DNA from: Alicyclobacillus sp. SO9
GTDB lineage: Bacteria > Bacillota > Bacilli > Alicyclobacillales > Alicyclobacillaceae
Length of the DNA: 64,000 nt
Direction of reading: 5' to 3'
Assembly: GCF_016406125.1 (NCBI RefSeq)
Contig: NZ_CP066339.1
Coordinates: 3,472,001-3,536,000, forward strand
This document shows, piece after piece, positions 43,369 to 52,646 of the stretch. Position 1 is the stretch's first letter, and each line of letters opens with the position of its first letter. A model generated the notes under the pieces. The model saw only the letters and a program-made list of their open reading frames with translations. It searched no databases and was not told the origin of the DNA. Position numbers and translations under genes: made by a program.

Positions 43369-44112
43369 CTACGGCATCGTCGTACCTCCGTCCACGAACG
43401 TATTGCTCCCCGTAACAAAACGGCTGTCGTCGCTGACATAAAACGCGATGGCCCTGGCAACGTCAGCCGGATTCGCGATTCTCTTCAGCGCTGTCATCTG
43501 TGCCATTCTGTCTTTGAATTCCTGTGGCTGATTGGCTGTCCTATCCGTCTCAACCAGTCCCGGTGACACAATGTTGGCGGTAATCCCATATTGACCAAAT
43601 TCCTTCGCGATATATTGACCAAAAGTAATCAGCCCAGCTTTGGCTGTCCCATGCGCAATAAAGGGAACTTGCGGGGTTTTGGCCAAGCCTGTAGCTACAT
43701 AAACAATCCGTCCGTACCGCTTCTCGACCATGTGCGGCAGCACAGCCTGGGTCATCTGAAATGCAGCTTTTAATTCATCATTCAGCTTTTGTGAAAACTC
43801 CTGCCAATTTAGTTCCAAGAATGGTTTTCGAATGAAACTCATAGCAGCATTGTTTACCAACCCATCAATCCGCCCATAAGCATGTATGGCCTCGTCAACC
43901 AGTTGTTGAACCTGTTCTTCATCTCTGACGTCGGCCCGGACCGCAAGCGCTTGCCCGCCGCCTTTTTCAATGTCTGAAACCACCTGGTTTGCTGCCTCTT
44001 CATTGGAAAAGTAGTTCACAAGGACCGATGCTCCCCGGCTCGCCAGAAGTTTGGCCGTTTGTGCTCCAATTCCCTTGCTCGCACCTGTGATTAAAACAAC
44101 CTTTCCTCGCAT
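43369..44112 (-). CDS. SDR-family protein with His in place of the catalytic Tyr
   Basis: A 247-residue Rossmann protein with the nucleotide motif TGASKGIGAQ and NNAA. The active site normally read YxxxK is AHGTAKAGL here: the Tyr is His, the Lys is kept. Near the expected Ser is VYVATGLAK. Classical proton transfer is therefore unlikely, although the fold and C terminus (FVDGGTTMP) are complete. It may bind NAD(P) in a non-standard role. ATG 44112 follows AAGGTGAGG; a GTG lies at 44127. Confidence 0.85.
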   Translation of the reverse strand: MRGKVVLITGASKGIGAQTAKLLASRGASVLVNYFSNEEAANQVVSDIEKGGGQALAVRADVRDEEQVQQLVDEAIHAYGRIDGLVNNAAMSFIRKPFLELNWQEFSQKLNDELKAAFQMTQAVLPHMVEKRYGRIVYVATGLAKTPQVPFIAHGTAKAGLITFGQYIAKEFGQYGITANIVSPGLVETDRTANQPQEFKDRMAQMTALKRIANPADVARAIAFYVSDDSRFVTGSNTFVDGGTTMP

Positions 44113-44190
44113 TGGATTCAGCCTCACCTTCGCATTGATTTCACCTCCATTGTAACACTCCAGTCTTACATCACGATGGCAGGCCCAGCA

Positions 44191-45072
44191 CTACGATGCT
44201 GAATTCTTTGTGCTATTGCTTGACGACGTAGAACTTGCACCAGCAGAGCTGCTGTTACTTGCCGAAGCGGAACCCGTACCGGTGGCATTGGTACTGTTTG
44301 CTGAAGGCGCCAATCCTGTCACATTCCCTGTACCAACTGTACTTGTCCCGGAATACTGACTATTGAGGCTCTTGTATTTTGAATCTAGGATTGAGAGGCC
44401 GTCACTCTTCGCTAACTGTGAAAATAAAACGCTCTGCGGGATGGCTTTTGATTGCTTTACCGCCGTCACCACTTGACTTTTCACTTTGCTAAGGGGCTGC
44501 GGTTTCGACTGTCCAGTTGTTGTAAACTGCGACTTATTGGCGTTGTAATAACTTTGAATTTCGCTGTTTGTCACCTTTACGTTTCGTTCCGCCAGTTTCT
44601 GTTCAAGGACTTGAAGTTTTAAAGCGGCCGTCAATTGATTTAACTGTATATGATTTTGTTGAAGAAACGATGTTAGTTCTGACGTGGTTGATATTCCGTA
44701 CTGGGCTTCCATGCCGCTGAGAGCGCTTTGCACTTCTGCTTTCGTTGCCGTCAAGTGATACTTCTTTGCACCATCCTTGATAAGTTGATTATCAATCATT
44801 TGTTGCAGGGTCTGCGTTCCCCCAGTAGATTCCAACTTATTGGCCAGCTCTGCCTGCGTAATCGTTGTACTTCCCACTTTTGCAATAACGTGATTGCCAG
44901 TGCGCGACAGAAACGCTGTTGTCCCCCATGCTGCTCCTACAACAACCGCCCCTCCGACGGCTGCAGCGACCGCTGACCAAAGGGGAATTTGCCGCACCAG
45001 TGGGTGCTTTTCTGCAGCGCGTGATTGCTTTGCCTCTGACCCATCGGTGGTCTTATCCTGCCGTGATTTCAA
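44191..45072 (-). CDS. membrane-anchored SurA/PrsA-like foldase lacking a parvulin domain
   Basis: A 293-residue extracytoplasmic protein with one N-terminal membrane helix (WSAVAAAVGGAVVVGAAW). The SurA-N-like chaperone domain covers about 60-190 (VIAKVGSTTITQAELANKL, MIDNQLIKDGAKKYHLTATKAEV). The rotamase (parvulin) insert expected after it is absent; instead a Ser/Thr/Gly/Asn-rich low-complexity tail follows from about residue 235. It may work as a chaperone only. TTG start ten bases after AAGGAG. Monocistronic. Confidence 0.8.
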   Translation of the reverse strand: MKSRQDKTTDGSEAKQSRAAEKHPLVRQIPLWSAVAAAVGGAVVVGAAWGTTAFLSRTGNHVIAKVGSTTITQAELANKLESTGGTQTLQQMIDNQLIKDGAKKYHLTATKAEVQSALSGMEAQYGISTTSELTSFLQQNHIQLNQLTAALKLQVLEQKLAERNVKVTNSEIQSYYNANKSQFTTTGQSKPQPLSKVKSQVVTAVKQSKAIPQSVLFSQLAKSDGLSILDSKYKSLNSQYSGTSTVGTGNVTGLAPSANSTNATGTGSASASNSSSAGASSTSSSNSTKNSAS

Positions 45073-45464
45073 TAGTGGTAATCTCCTTCATGCTAAAATA
45101 GTAAAATACCGAATTTGTTCAATTTATACATTACTTAAAGAACGTCACATAATGATGGAATCAATGTGGTGATTGTATGGAGAAAATGTGGTGAGGCAAA
45201 TGATTCCCAAATACCATAAAATCTCCACAAACTCTTTATATCTCCTAAACATTCGTTGGTTAGACTAGATTTCAAAGCTTAGAACAACTGCAGAGAGTGT
45301 TTTCTTTGTAAGAGTCTGCAATAAGCAGCCAATTATTTGACATCAGATTGATATTCGGCTGATAACGTTTAATATGTACGTCTATTCGGAGCAGAACACC
45401 GGGTTACACAGATATTTCGGGTCAGTCTTATCTTGACTTTCAATAAGCATAAGGAGGTTTGCCA
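45073..45464. other. divergent intergenic region upstream of the flavinylation genes
   Basis: 392 bp, AT-rich, no supported gene. TTGACA at 45337-45342 is followed after 17 bp by TGATAA, a weak promoter candidate for the FMN-binding gene. No riboswitch, including no FMN (RFN) element, was recognised. Confidence 0.4.
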
Positions 45465-46109
45465 ATGGCAGGAAAGATGAGTCCAAAGTTCGTCACATTG
45501 TGCTCTCTGGCTGTCGGTGCAATCTATTCAACGGGTTACTCTATTACAACAAACCATAATACAGCCGCTGCGGCACCAACTGTTCACGCGCATGCCAGTG
45601 CACCGTCGGCGACATCCGGAGGGCAGACCAACGGATCGCAATCATCAGGCGGAAATTCCTCTGCCTCATCGAATACTGGAAGCAAAAAATCCAGTACCGG
45701 CACTTCCAACTCGTCAAATTCAGGGTCTCAAGCGGGTACCCAATCGTCGAACACCAACAAATCCGGTGGACAGAAGTCATCTTCACACGGAACAAAGAGT
45801 GCCAACAAGAAAACCAATACGACAGCCCCTTACTTGGATGGTACATACAATGGGTCCGCATCAAATCGGATTGGAACAGTCGCAGTAGCCGTGTCCATCA
45901 AAGCCGGTAAAATAGCAAATGTACAAATTACCCAGTGTGACACACACTATCCAGAGCGCTATATCAACCCAGTACTGCCGAGTTACGTAGTCGCACACCA
46001 GACCACCCGCATCCCAATTGTATCAGGGGCCACGCTCAGTACTCGAGACTTCTATTTTGCGCTTGTGCAAGCTCTCTCTCAAGCGAAGAATCCAAATTAT
46101 AAGGGGTAG
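45465..46109 (+). CDS. exported FMN-binding domain protein
   Basis: A 214-residue secreted or anchored protein. An N-terminal hydrophobic helix (VTLCSLAVGAIYSTGYSI) precedes a roughly 90-residue Ser/Asn/Gly/Lys-rich spacer, and a C-terminal FMN_bind domain (from DGTYNGSASNRIG). The domain ends with VSGATLSTRDF; the SGAT Thr is the covalent flavinylation site for ApbE. The spacer would carry the flavin through the cell wall. ATG 45465 has AAGGAGG seven bases upstream. First of a three-gene flavin operon. Confidence 0.88.
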   Translation: MAGKMSPKFVTLCSLAVGAIYSTGYSITTNHNTAAAAPTVHAHASAPSATSGGQTNGSQSSGGNSSASSNTGSKKSSTGTSNSSNSGSQAGTQSSNTNKSGGQKSSSHGTKSANKKTNTTAPYLDGTYNGSASNRIGTVAVAVSIKAGKIANVQITQCDTHYPERYINPVLPSYVVAHQTTRIPIVSGATLSTRDFYFALVQALSQAKNPNYKG

Positions 46110-47063
46110 TTGACGCTGTCACACTCGTCACGAGAGAAAGTGCCCGCCACACTTAAAACATGGATGGCATTAGGGACTCTCATTCAAATACAAATCGTTT
46201 CGTTGGAATCTTCTGATATTATTAACCAAGCGATGCAACAGGCTGTAGGGGTAATCCATGCGGTAGAACAAGCTTGCAGCCGATTCGACAGGGACAGCGA
46301 GTTAACGAGACTGATTGAGTCCCCTGTTGGAACTCAAGTACCCGTGAGTCCAATCCTGTTTCAAAGCGTCCACTTTGCGTGTGAGGTTGCTAAGTGGACT
46401 AATGGGGTATTTGACCCGACCATCGCGGCGACAATGGAGCAGATGGGGTTCGTACATCACTATCTCACCGGTGAGGCAGTTTGGTCAAAGAAGTCGGCAG
46501 ATGAGGAAGCTACGTTTCGTGATATTGAACTTGATGAGACGAACCAGACGATTTGTTTGCACCGGCCGCTGCACATGGACTTAGGGGCAGTAGCAAAGGG
46601 ACTTGCAGTAGACTTGGCTGTCACTGAACTCGCCAACTACAGTTTCCCTGGATTTGTGGTTGACGCTGGCGGCGACGTTTATGCAGCAGGCACAAGTGTC
46701 GACGGCGAGCCATGGAAAGTAGACATTCGTCATCCTGTGCATCGTGAGACCACAATTCGCTCGCTCCTGGTTCAGGATTCGGCCGTTTGTACTTCAGGTT
46801 CATATGAGCGCAAGAGCCCGACGGACAGTAATTCGCACCATATTGTGAATGCACACGACAAACGTTCTGCCGACAGTTTTTTGAGTTTGACTGCAATTGG
46901 GCCGTACACGATGATGACTGACGCTTTCTCCACGGCCGCTTTCCTCTATCCACCACAGCAGGCCTTGCATTTATTGGAGGAGGTTGGACTGGAAGGCATG
47001 ATGATAGCTCAAGACCTGCAAATAAAAGTCACGTCTGGGTTGGAGGGTAACATATATGAATGA
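46110..47063 (+). CDS. apbE: ApbE-family FAD:protein FMN transferase, no signal peptide
   Basis: A 317-residue ApbE fold. TWMALGTLIQIQI is the usual mature start; SRFDRDSELTRL, LDLGAVAKGLAVDLA and VDAGGDVYAAG with the late MTDAFSTAAFL are catalytic/FAD motifs. It transfers FMN to Thr of SGAT in its neighbour. ApbE is usually an exported lipoprotein, but no signal peptide or lipobox is seen here and the frame cannot extend upstream without running into the previous stop. Start TTG at 46110 (weak AAGGGG four bases away) is tentative; GTG 46141 or ATG 46164 are alternatives. Confidence 0.88.
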   Translation: MTLSHSSREKVPATLKTWMALGTLIQIQIVSLESSDIINQAMQQAVGVIHAVEQACSRFDRDSELTRLIESPVGTQVPVSPILFQSVHFACEVAKWTNGVFDPTIAATMEQMGFVHHYLTGEAVWSKKSADEEATFRDIELDETNQTICLHRPLHMDLGAVAKGLAVDLAVTELANYSFPGFVVDAGGDVYAAGTSVDGEPWKVDIRHPVHRETTIRSLLVQDSAVCTSGSYERKSPTDSNSHHIVNAHDKRSADSFLSLTAIGPYTMMTDAFSTAAFLYPPQQALHLLEEVGLEGMMIAQDLQIKVTSGLEGNIYE

Positions 47064-47964
47064 CTATAACCGTACTGCAAATCCAGCAATGCCATCAAGA
47101 AAGCCGTCCCCAAGTCAAAGCCGGGGGGCTGCTGGGCAAAATCAAGCTGGAGCGCAGACGCAAGCCATGCCAGGTCCTGTGCGCAAGTTTCTTCGCACAC
47201 CAAAAGGGACCGTGCTATGGCTGCTGTTAGGTTTGATGTTGGTGGCTGCACTGCACTCATCGGATCGTCCCGGGATTGCAAATGTACTGGCAGCGGCATT
47301 TACAGCTGCCATGATTGACTTGTTGCTGGCAGTTATGCGAAGAAACAAACGTGTGTTTCCGGACGGGGGCATCATTACTGGGGTCATTGTTGGACTGGTC
47401 CTGAGTGGTACGGTGCATTGGCAGGTTGCCGCCGTCACTGCGGCTATAGCCGTCGCCTCCAAACACGTGTTAAAGATCAAGAGAAAACCTATATTTAATC
47501 CTGCTGCTTTCGCCTTGTTGTTCGCTTTGCTCGTGTTTCATACGGGTCAAAGCTGGTGGGGAGACCTAGCCGACATCCCGGTCTACTTTCTCCCATTGCT
47601 TGTTGCAGGAGGTTACCTCATAACAGGAAAAGTAAATAAGTTCCCTCAGGTCTTGACCTATCTCGGAACCTATTTTCTGCTGCTAACACTCGCTGCCTCC
47701 CTCCACTTTGGCAATGCTGCCTATACACCCGGAGATGCCATGCGGATACCAATTGTCAACGCGGCTTTGTTCCTAGCATTCTTTATGCTGACTGACCCGC
47801 CAACTTCTCCAGCAAAATACGGAGACCAAGTGATGTTCAGCGTCATTGCAGCCGTAGCCAGCGTAGGCGTCTACCTTGTCTTCGGAGGGCTTTCCTATCT
47901 CTTTATTGGCCTGCTCGTCGCAAATGCGTACAAGGCAGTCAAATCCCTCGGTTTTGGATCGTAG
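47056..47964 (+). CDS. RnfD/NqrB-like membrane protein
   Basis: A 302-residue integral membrane protein with a roughly 40-residue hydrophilic N-terminal extension (Gln/Pro/Ser-rich). About nine segments follow, including ALLFALLVFHT and VNAALFLAFFMLTDPPTSPAKYG, the DPPTSP block typical of NQR2/RnfD/RnfE. RnfD subunits carry a covalent FMN at a Thr; no clear SGAT is visible here. It probably shuttles electrons to the exported flavoprotein. GGAGGG precedes ATG 47056 and the gene overlaps apbE by 8 bp. Confidence 0.82.
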   Translation: MNDYNRTANPAMPSRKPSPSQSRGAAGQNQAGAQTQAMPGPVRKFLRTPKGTVLWLLLGLMLVAALHSSDRPGIANVLAAAFTAAMIDLLLAVMRRNKRVFPDGGIITGVIVGLVLSGTVHWQVAAVTAAIAVASKHVLKIKRKPIFNPAAFALLFALLVFHTGQSWWGDLADIPVYFLPLLVAGGYLITGKVNKFPQVLTYLGTYFLLLTLAASLHFGNAAYTPGDAMRIPIVNAALFLAFFMLTDPPTSPAKYGDQVMFSVIAAVASVGVYLVFGGLSYLFIGLLVANAYKAVKSLGFGS

Positions 47965-48059
47965 TCAAGACCAATGCAATGCGGATTGACGACACCGAAG
48001 CCGAGCGGCTCACACTGCGAAATGTCGAACTACCGTATACCACTTTCTCGGAAAAACGG

Positions 48060-48088
48060 GCAAGCAGAGACCTCCCTGCTTGCTCTTT
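48060..48088 (+). terminator. terminator of the flavin operon
   Basis: GCAAGCAG (48060-48067) pairs with CTGCTTGC (48076-48083), followed by TCTTT. Confidence 0.7.
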
Positions 48089-48123
48089 ACGCTGCGACAT
48101 GCAGTGTAGACACATTTTCGCCG

Positions 48124-49323
48124 TTAGGATTCTTCAACTCGCTCCAGGACCGTGGCAACCCCCTGACCTACACCCACGCACAAGGCAGCAAGGCCGTAGC
48201 GTGTCCTCGTTCTCTGCAGTTGTTTCGCCAAAGTCCCTACAATCCGTGCACCTGAACATCCCAGTGGGTGTCCCAGGGCAATAGCCCCGCCGTTTGGATT
48301 TACTCGTTCATGAGGAAGATGGAGCTCCTCGATGCACGCCAAAGACTGTGATGCAAAAGCTTCATTTAATTCTATCCAATCCAATTCTTCTACAGACAAC
48401 CCAGCATGCTTCAAGGCTTTGTGGGTAGCTGGAATTGGCCCAAGCCCCATCGTACGAGGACTCACACCCGCCGATGCAGAAGCTACGTACCGCGCCATCG
48501 GCTTCAAACCAAGTTCCCGGCCCTTTGTTTCAGAGACCAGCAGTAAAGCTGCAGCACCGTCGTTAAGTCCTGAGGAGTTCCCGGCAGTAACGGTCCCTTC
48601 CTCCCTGAACGCAGGACGAAGTCTCGAGAGTCTGTCAAGGCTTGTTTCCGGCCTTGGATGCTCATCAAATTGTACGAGTCTATCTTCCTTTTTGTGTTTC
48701 ACTGCTACGGGGACAACTTCCTCTTCAAAGATACCGTTCTTCTGTGCTCGGTCTGCTTTACGTTGACTGGAAAATGCAAACTCATCTTGCCTTGAACGAG
48801 ATATATGGTACATCTCAGCTACATTTTCAGCGGTCTCTCCCATGCTCTCCAAGGGATAGGGAAACTTCGGATTGGCCATTCTCCAACCCAAGGTTGAATC
48901 CCATATTGTCTGATTTCCCCGGACAAACTCCATATCCGGTTTTGGAAGAACCAAGGGAGCTCTAGTCATACTTTCTACGCCGCCGGCAATCGCCATGTCC
49001 ATTTCACCGAGGGCAATGGCTCGTGCCGCTTGATTGACAGCCTCAAGCCCCGAAGCACAGAGTCGATTTACAGTCACTCCCGGGACGTGTTCTGGGAAAC
49101 CTGCAAGCAGTACCGCCATGCGGGCCACATTGCGGTTATCTTCCCCCGCTTGATTTGCGCATCCGAGAAACACCTCGTCCAACTGAGACGGGTCGATGTT
49201 AGCGCGTCTCACTGCTTCGTGTAATACGATAGCCGCCATGTCATCCGGGCGAAGATACTTAAGTGCCCCGCCAAGGCGACCAATCGGGGTTCGAACATAT
49301 TCCACTAACCATACCGTCTCCAT
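48124..49323 (-). CDS. acetyl-CoA acyltransferase (thiolase)
   Basis: A 399-residue thiolase II. The nucleophile is in [13 protein letters not shown], catalytic His in [19 protein letters not shown] and second Cys in [10 protein letters not shown]. It cleaves 3-ketoacyl-CoA in beta-oxidation (or does the reverse). ATG at 49323 with GGGAGGAG. It is the last gene of the nine-gene acyl-CoA operon. Confidence 0.94.
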   Translation of the reverse strand: METVWLVEYVRTPIGRLGGALKYLRPDDMAAIVLHEAVRRANIDPSQLDEVFLGCANQAGEDNRNVARMAVLLAGFPEHVPGVTVNRLCASGLEAVNQAARAIALGEMDMAIAGGVESMTRAPLVLPKPDMEFVRGNQTIWDSTLGWRMANPKFPYPLESMGETAENVAEMYHISRSRQDEFAFSSQRKADRAQKNGIFEEEVVPVAVKHKKEDRLVQFDEHPRPETSLDRLSRLRPAFREEGTVTAGNSSGLNDGAAALLLVSETKGRELGLKPMARYVASASAGVSPRTMGLGPIPATHKALKHAGLSVEELDWIELNEAFASQSLACIEELHLPHERVNPNGGAIALGHPLGCSGARIVGTLAKQLQRTRTRYGLAALCVGVGQGVATVLERVEES

Positions 49324-49377
49324 CCTACTCACTCCTCCCATCGGTTCGTTGCGTTTGACGTTTGCTAGTCTGCTCTC

Positions 49378-50538
49378 CTATCTCTGTCTCTGTAAGTACT
49401 CTTTCTGTAAACGAGAACTGATAATGTTTTTTTGAACCTCAGACGTTCCCTCATAGATTCGCGTAATACGGGCGTCCCGATAAAACCGCTCAATTGGAAA
49501 ATCAGAGATATAACCTATTCCGCCGTGAATTTGCACAGCCTTGTCGGCAACGCGATTGTAGACTTCAGAACCGTACAGTTTGACCATGGCGGCTTCTTTA
49601 ATCACATTCATTCCTTCATCTGTCATCCAGGCAACTCGGTAAATGAATGACCGAAGTGTTTCAATTTCAAGCGCCATTTCAGCGAGGTAGTGTTGAATAA
49701 TTTGCTGTTCATAAATGGGCTTCCCAAATTGCTTTCGATCATGGGCGTACTCTATCGACTTCTGCAACAGGTACTCGCTTGAGCCCAAGCACCTGGCTGC
49801 AAGTCCCGCGCGCCCGTTGGCTAGGATTTTTAGCGCGTTGACATATCCGTCACCAAGTTCCCCAAGCACGTTTTCCTCCGGAACTTCCAAATCTTCAAAG
49901 TATAGCTGTGCTGTGTGCGAACCGTGTAATCCCATCTTTTTTTCGATACTTCCGACATGAAAGCCAGGAAAACTTCTTTCAACAATAAACGAGGTGATTC
50001 CCTTAGCGCCCGCGTCCCTGTCGGTCACTGCCATAACCGTAAAAACATCTGCTATGGGAGCGTTTGTAATATATATTTTCTGCCCATTAAGAATGTATTT
50101 GTTGCCCCTTTTAACCGCCGTTGTCTGTAGGTTCGCCGCATTCGATCCCGCTTCTGGTTCCGTCAAAGCAAAAGCCCCTATCCACTCTCCTGCAGCCATT
50201 GGTGGAAGGTACCGCTGTTTTTGTTCCTTATTTGCCAACTCTACAATTCCGACGGAACCAATTCCGTTGTGTGCACCAAGAATGGTCGTATACCCATTTA
50301 TCGTCCTTCCAAGTTCTTCAAACAAGGCGCATTTTCCAACCATGTTCAGCCCCATACCGTCGTATTCTTCAGGAATGGATAGACCAAATAAACCCAGGCG
50401 CTTCGATTGATGCAACAGTGCTTGCGGAACCTCGTCCTCTTCCTCTATCTTCCCAGCCAAAGGTTCAACCTCGTTGTCCACAAAGTCTCGTATCATGTTT
50501 TTCATTTGACTTATCTCTTCAGGCAAACGAAAGTCCAT
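49378..50538 (-). CDS. acyl-CoA dehydrogenase (classical)
   Basis: A 386-residue flavoprotein. The FAD signature is FALTEPEAGSNAANLQT and the catalytic Glu is in RIYEGTSEVQKNI; QIHGGIGYISDFPIERFYRDARI is typical. It introduces the 2,3-double bond into acyl-CoA. The ATG at 50538 lies eight bases after GAGGAG; the upstream ATG 50544 abuts the site. Electron transfer flavoprotein is not encoded nearby. Confidence 0.93.
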   Translation of the reverse strand: MDFRLPEEISQMKNMIRDFVDNEVEPLAGKIEEEDEVPQALLHQSKRLGLFGLSIPEEYDGMGLNMVGKCALFEELGRTINGYTTILGAHNGIGSVGIVELANKEQKQRYLPPMAAGEWIGAFALTEPEAGSNAANLQTTAVKRGNKYILNGQKIYITNAPIADVFTVMAVTDRDAGAKGITSFIVERSFPGFHVGSIEKKMGLHGSHTAQLYFEDLEVPEENVLGELGDGYVNALKILANGRAGLAARCLGSSEYLLQKSIEYAHDRKQFGKPIYEQQIIQHYLAEMALEIETLRSFIYRVAWMTDEGMNVIKEAAMVKLYGSEVYNRVADKAVQIHGGIGYISDFPIERFYRDARITRIYEGTSEVQKNIISSRLQKEYLQRQR

Positions 50539-50656
50539 GTCCATCTCTCCTCGTTATGTCTGCATCTCTCCCTTATAGACACTAAGTACCGTATTTGCGG
50601 TCCGCCAGAGCAAACTTCTATTGCTAAAGAATCTGTCTGCAAACGCTCCAAAAACC

Positions 50657-51412
50657 CTATGCTTTTGGCCCGCCGGCCACATAAATCACTTGACCTGAGA
50701 CGAAACCAGCCTCGTCGCTTGCCAGGAAATTCACAACATTAGCAATGTCCTCCGGCTGTCCGACTCGACGCAGAGGAATTTCTTTAGCAGCGTACTCCTT
50801 AAATTGCTCCATATTCACCCCAACCCGCTCAGCAGTCGCCTTTGTCATGTCTGTCTCTACAAATCCGGGCGCCACGGCATTTACATTAATGTTGAACTGC
50901 CCTAGTTCTATGGCTAGAGTTTTTGTCAGTCCTTGAATACCTGCTTTTGCGGAAGAGTAGTTCGCCTGTCCCTTATTCCCAAGCGCAGAAGTACTGCTAA
51001 CATTGACAATCTTGCCGTATTTTTGTTCCACCATATATTTTTGAACAGCACGACTGCAAAGGAAATGTCCCTTTAAATGAACATTCATGACCATATCCCA
51101 ATCTTCCTCGGACATTTTAAAAAGTAAATTGTCTCGTATGACTCCTGCATTGTTTACGAGGATGTGGATCCCGCCAAGGTCTTTTACGACTTTTTCGACA
51201 GCGTCTTGCACTTGATTGGCTTTAGATACGTCGCAGCCCACAGCAATTGCCGTTCCACCGGCAGAGTGAATAGCTGCAACCGTTTCCTGACAGGCATCCT
51301 CATTTAAATCCACAACCGCTACACTTGCTCCTGATTGTGCAAGTCGCCTGGCAGTGGCTGCTCCAATTCCTCTTGCAGAACCAGTCACCATCGCAACACG
51401 TGTTTTTGTCAT
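50657..51412 (-). CDS. SDR 3-oxoacyl reductase/3-hydroxyacyl-CoA dehydrogenase (FabG-like)
   Basis: A 251-residue short-chain dehydrogenase: TGSARGIGAATA, NNAG, NVSSTSALGNKGQANYSSAKAG (Ser, Tyr, Lys all present) and the FabG end VSGQVIYVAGG. In this operon it would oxidise a 3-hydroxyacyl-CoA or reduce a keto group. GAGGGAG precedes the ATG. Confidence 0.92.
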   Translation of the reverse strand: MTKTRVAMVTGSARGIGAATARRLAQSGASVAVVDLNEDACQETVAAIHSAGGTAIAVGCDVSKANQVQDAVEKVVKDLGGIHILVNNAGVIRDNLLFKMSEEDWDMVMNVHLKGHFLCSRAVQKYMVEQKYGKIVNVSSTSALGNKGQANYSSAKAGIQGLTKTLAIELGQFNINVNAVAPGFVETDMTKATAERVGVNMEQFKEYAAKEIPLRRVGQPEDIANVVNFLASDEAGFVSGQVIYVAGGPKA

Positions 51413-51496
51413 TGTAAATCCGCTCCCTCTTCTTCACTTTTTGTATTTCATTTTTCAAGCATCAGTTTTTGCAAAATTCTATGCAAGTACAAAGTA

Positions 51497-52561
51497 TTAC
51501 AGGTATCTCCCTTTGGTTGCGTTGACCGCCATTTCCATCAAATCTTTGGCAATCTCGCCAAGTGCAGCAAAACGGTGGTCTTGCGTTTGTCCTTGCCACC
51601 AGCGGTAGTAGATTTGCTGTAAAATCCCCGAAGCTTTAAAGTAGGCAAATGCCATATAAAAGGACAGATTGTCAATCTCCCAATCCATTTCCTTGGAATA
51701 CAACTGAATGAGGTCCGAACGCCGCATAAAACCATCCTCTGCCGTGAGACGGGAAAACTTGTTTGTCAAGGCAGACGGGTCACCCTTTTGGGCCCAGTAA
51801 CTCAAGGTAATGGCTAAGTCTGACAGCGGGTCGCCGACAGTAGCCATTTCCCAATCCACAATCCCAACAATATGGCCGGGGTTGTCTTTGTTATAAAGTA
51901 CATTATTTAGCTTGAAGTCGTTGTGGATCAACGCTGCACGCCCGCTGTTCGGCAAATTACGAAGCAGCCAGGTGCCCACTTCTTGCATTCCGGGAATTCT
52001 ATCATCTGTAATTGCCAACTCATGCCGCTTCATCCAGCCTGTAACCTGTCGTTGCATGTATCCCTGCGGGTGGCCAATGTCAACGAGGTTCGGATAATTT
52101 TCAAGTGAAATTTGATGCATTTGCGCTAACGTCGTTATTAACGCCTTGGAAACGGCTTGCTTGTTCTTGTGCGTATTTGCATAGGCTTGGGGCCACGTGC
52201 CGTCTAATACCACTCCTGACAACTTTTTCATGACGTAAAATGGAACTCCGATGAGGGACTCGTCCGAACACATCAAATAGGGAACAGGCGCTGCCTCGAC
52301 ATATGGATACACGGCAGTAAGCAATTTGAATTCACGATGCATATCGTGAGCCCGAGGAGCCACTGGTCCCACGGGAGGTCTGCGCAATACCGCCTGCCAG
52401 TGCCCTATTGTCAACAGATAGGTCAGGTTGGAATGGCCGGCAGAGAACTGTTGCACCTGCAGTGTACCATCTGGAAGGCCGTTCAAATTCTGTCGCAAAT
52501 ACGTCTCCACGGCTGCTTCATCGAAAGATTCACCATCACGGACAGGGATAAGGTGCGACAT
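51497..52561 (-). CDS. APH-fold kinase of the ACAD10/11-LvaA type
   Basis: A 354-residue protein-kinase-like fold. The catalytic loop is ALIHNDFKLNNVLY, the metal Asp is in GIVDWEMATVGDPLSDLA, and the N lobe has QFSAGHSNLTYLL. Relatives fused or adjacent to ACAD10/11-like dehydrogenases phosphorylate the 4-hydroxyl of 4-hydroxyacyl-CoA (LvaA in levulinate catabolism). It lies immediately downstream of such a dehydrogenase here. AGGAGG precedes the ATG. It is not a true aminoglycoside resistance gene. Confidence 0.87.
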   Translation of the reverse strand: MSHLIPVRDGESFDEAAVETYLRQNLNGLPDGTLQVQQFSAGHSNLTYLLTIGHWQAVLRRPPVGPVAPRAHDMHREFKLLTAVYPYVEAAPVPYLMCSDESLIGVPFYVMKKLSGVVLDGTWPQAYANTHKNKQAVSKALITTLAQMHQISLENYPNLVDIGHPQGYMQRQVTGWMKRHELAITDDRIPGMQEVGTWLLRNLPNSGRAALIHNDFKLNNVLYNKDNPGHIVGIVDWEMATVGDPLSDLAITLSYWAQKGDPSALTNKFSRLTAEDGFMRRSDLIQLYSKEMDWEIDNLSFYMAFAYFKASGILQQIYYRWWQGQTQDHRFAALGEIAKDLMEMAVNATKGRYL

Positions 52562-52646
52562 CTGTTACCTCCTGACGTTTCTGTACTCTATGTTCCATTT
52601 CTAATGCGTCTTCTCTTATTTCGCCTATTTACCTGTCGTCACTGTC

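Noticed and set aside
51497..52561. Aminoglycoside phosphotransferase resistance gene
   Set aside because: Although APH-fold, its operon and sequence fit the ACAD-associated kinases rather than antibiotic resistance.
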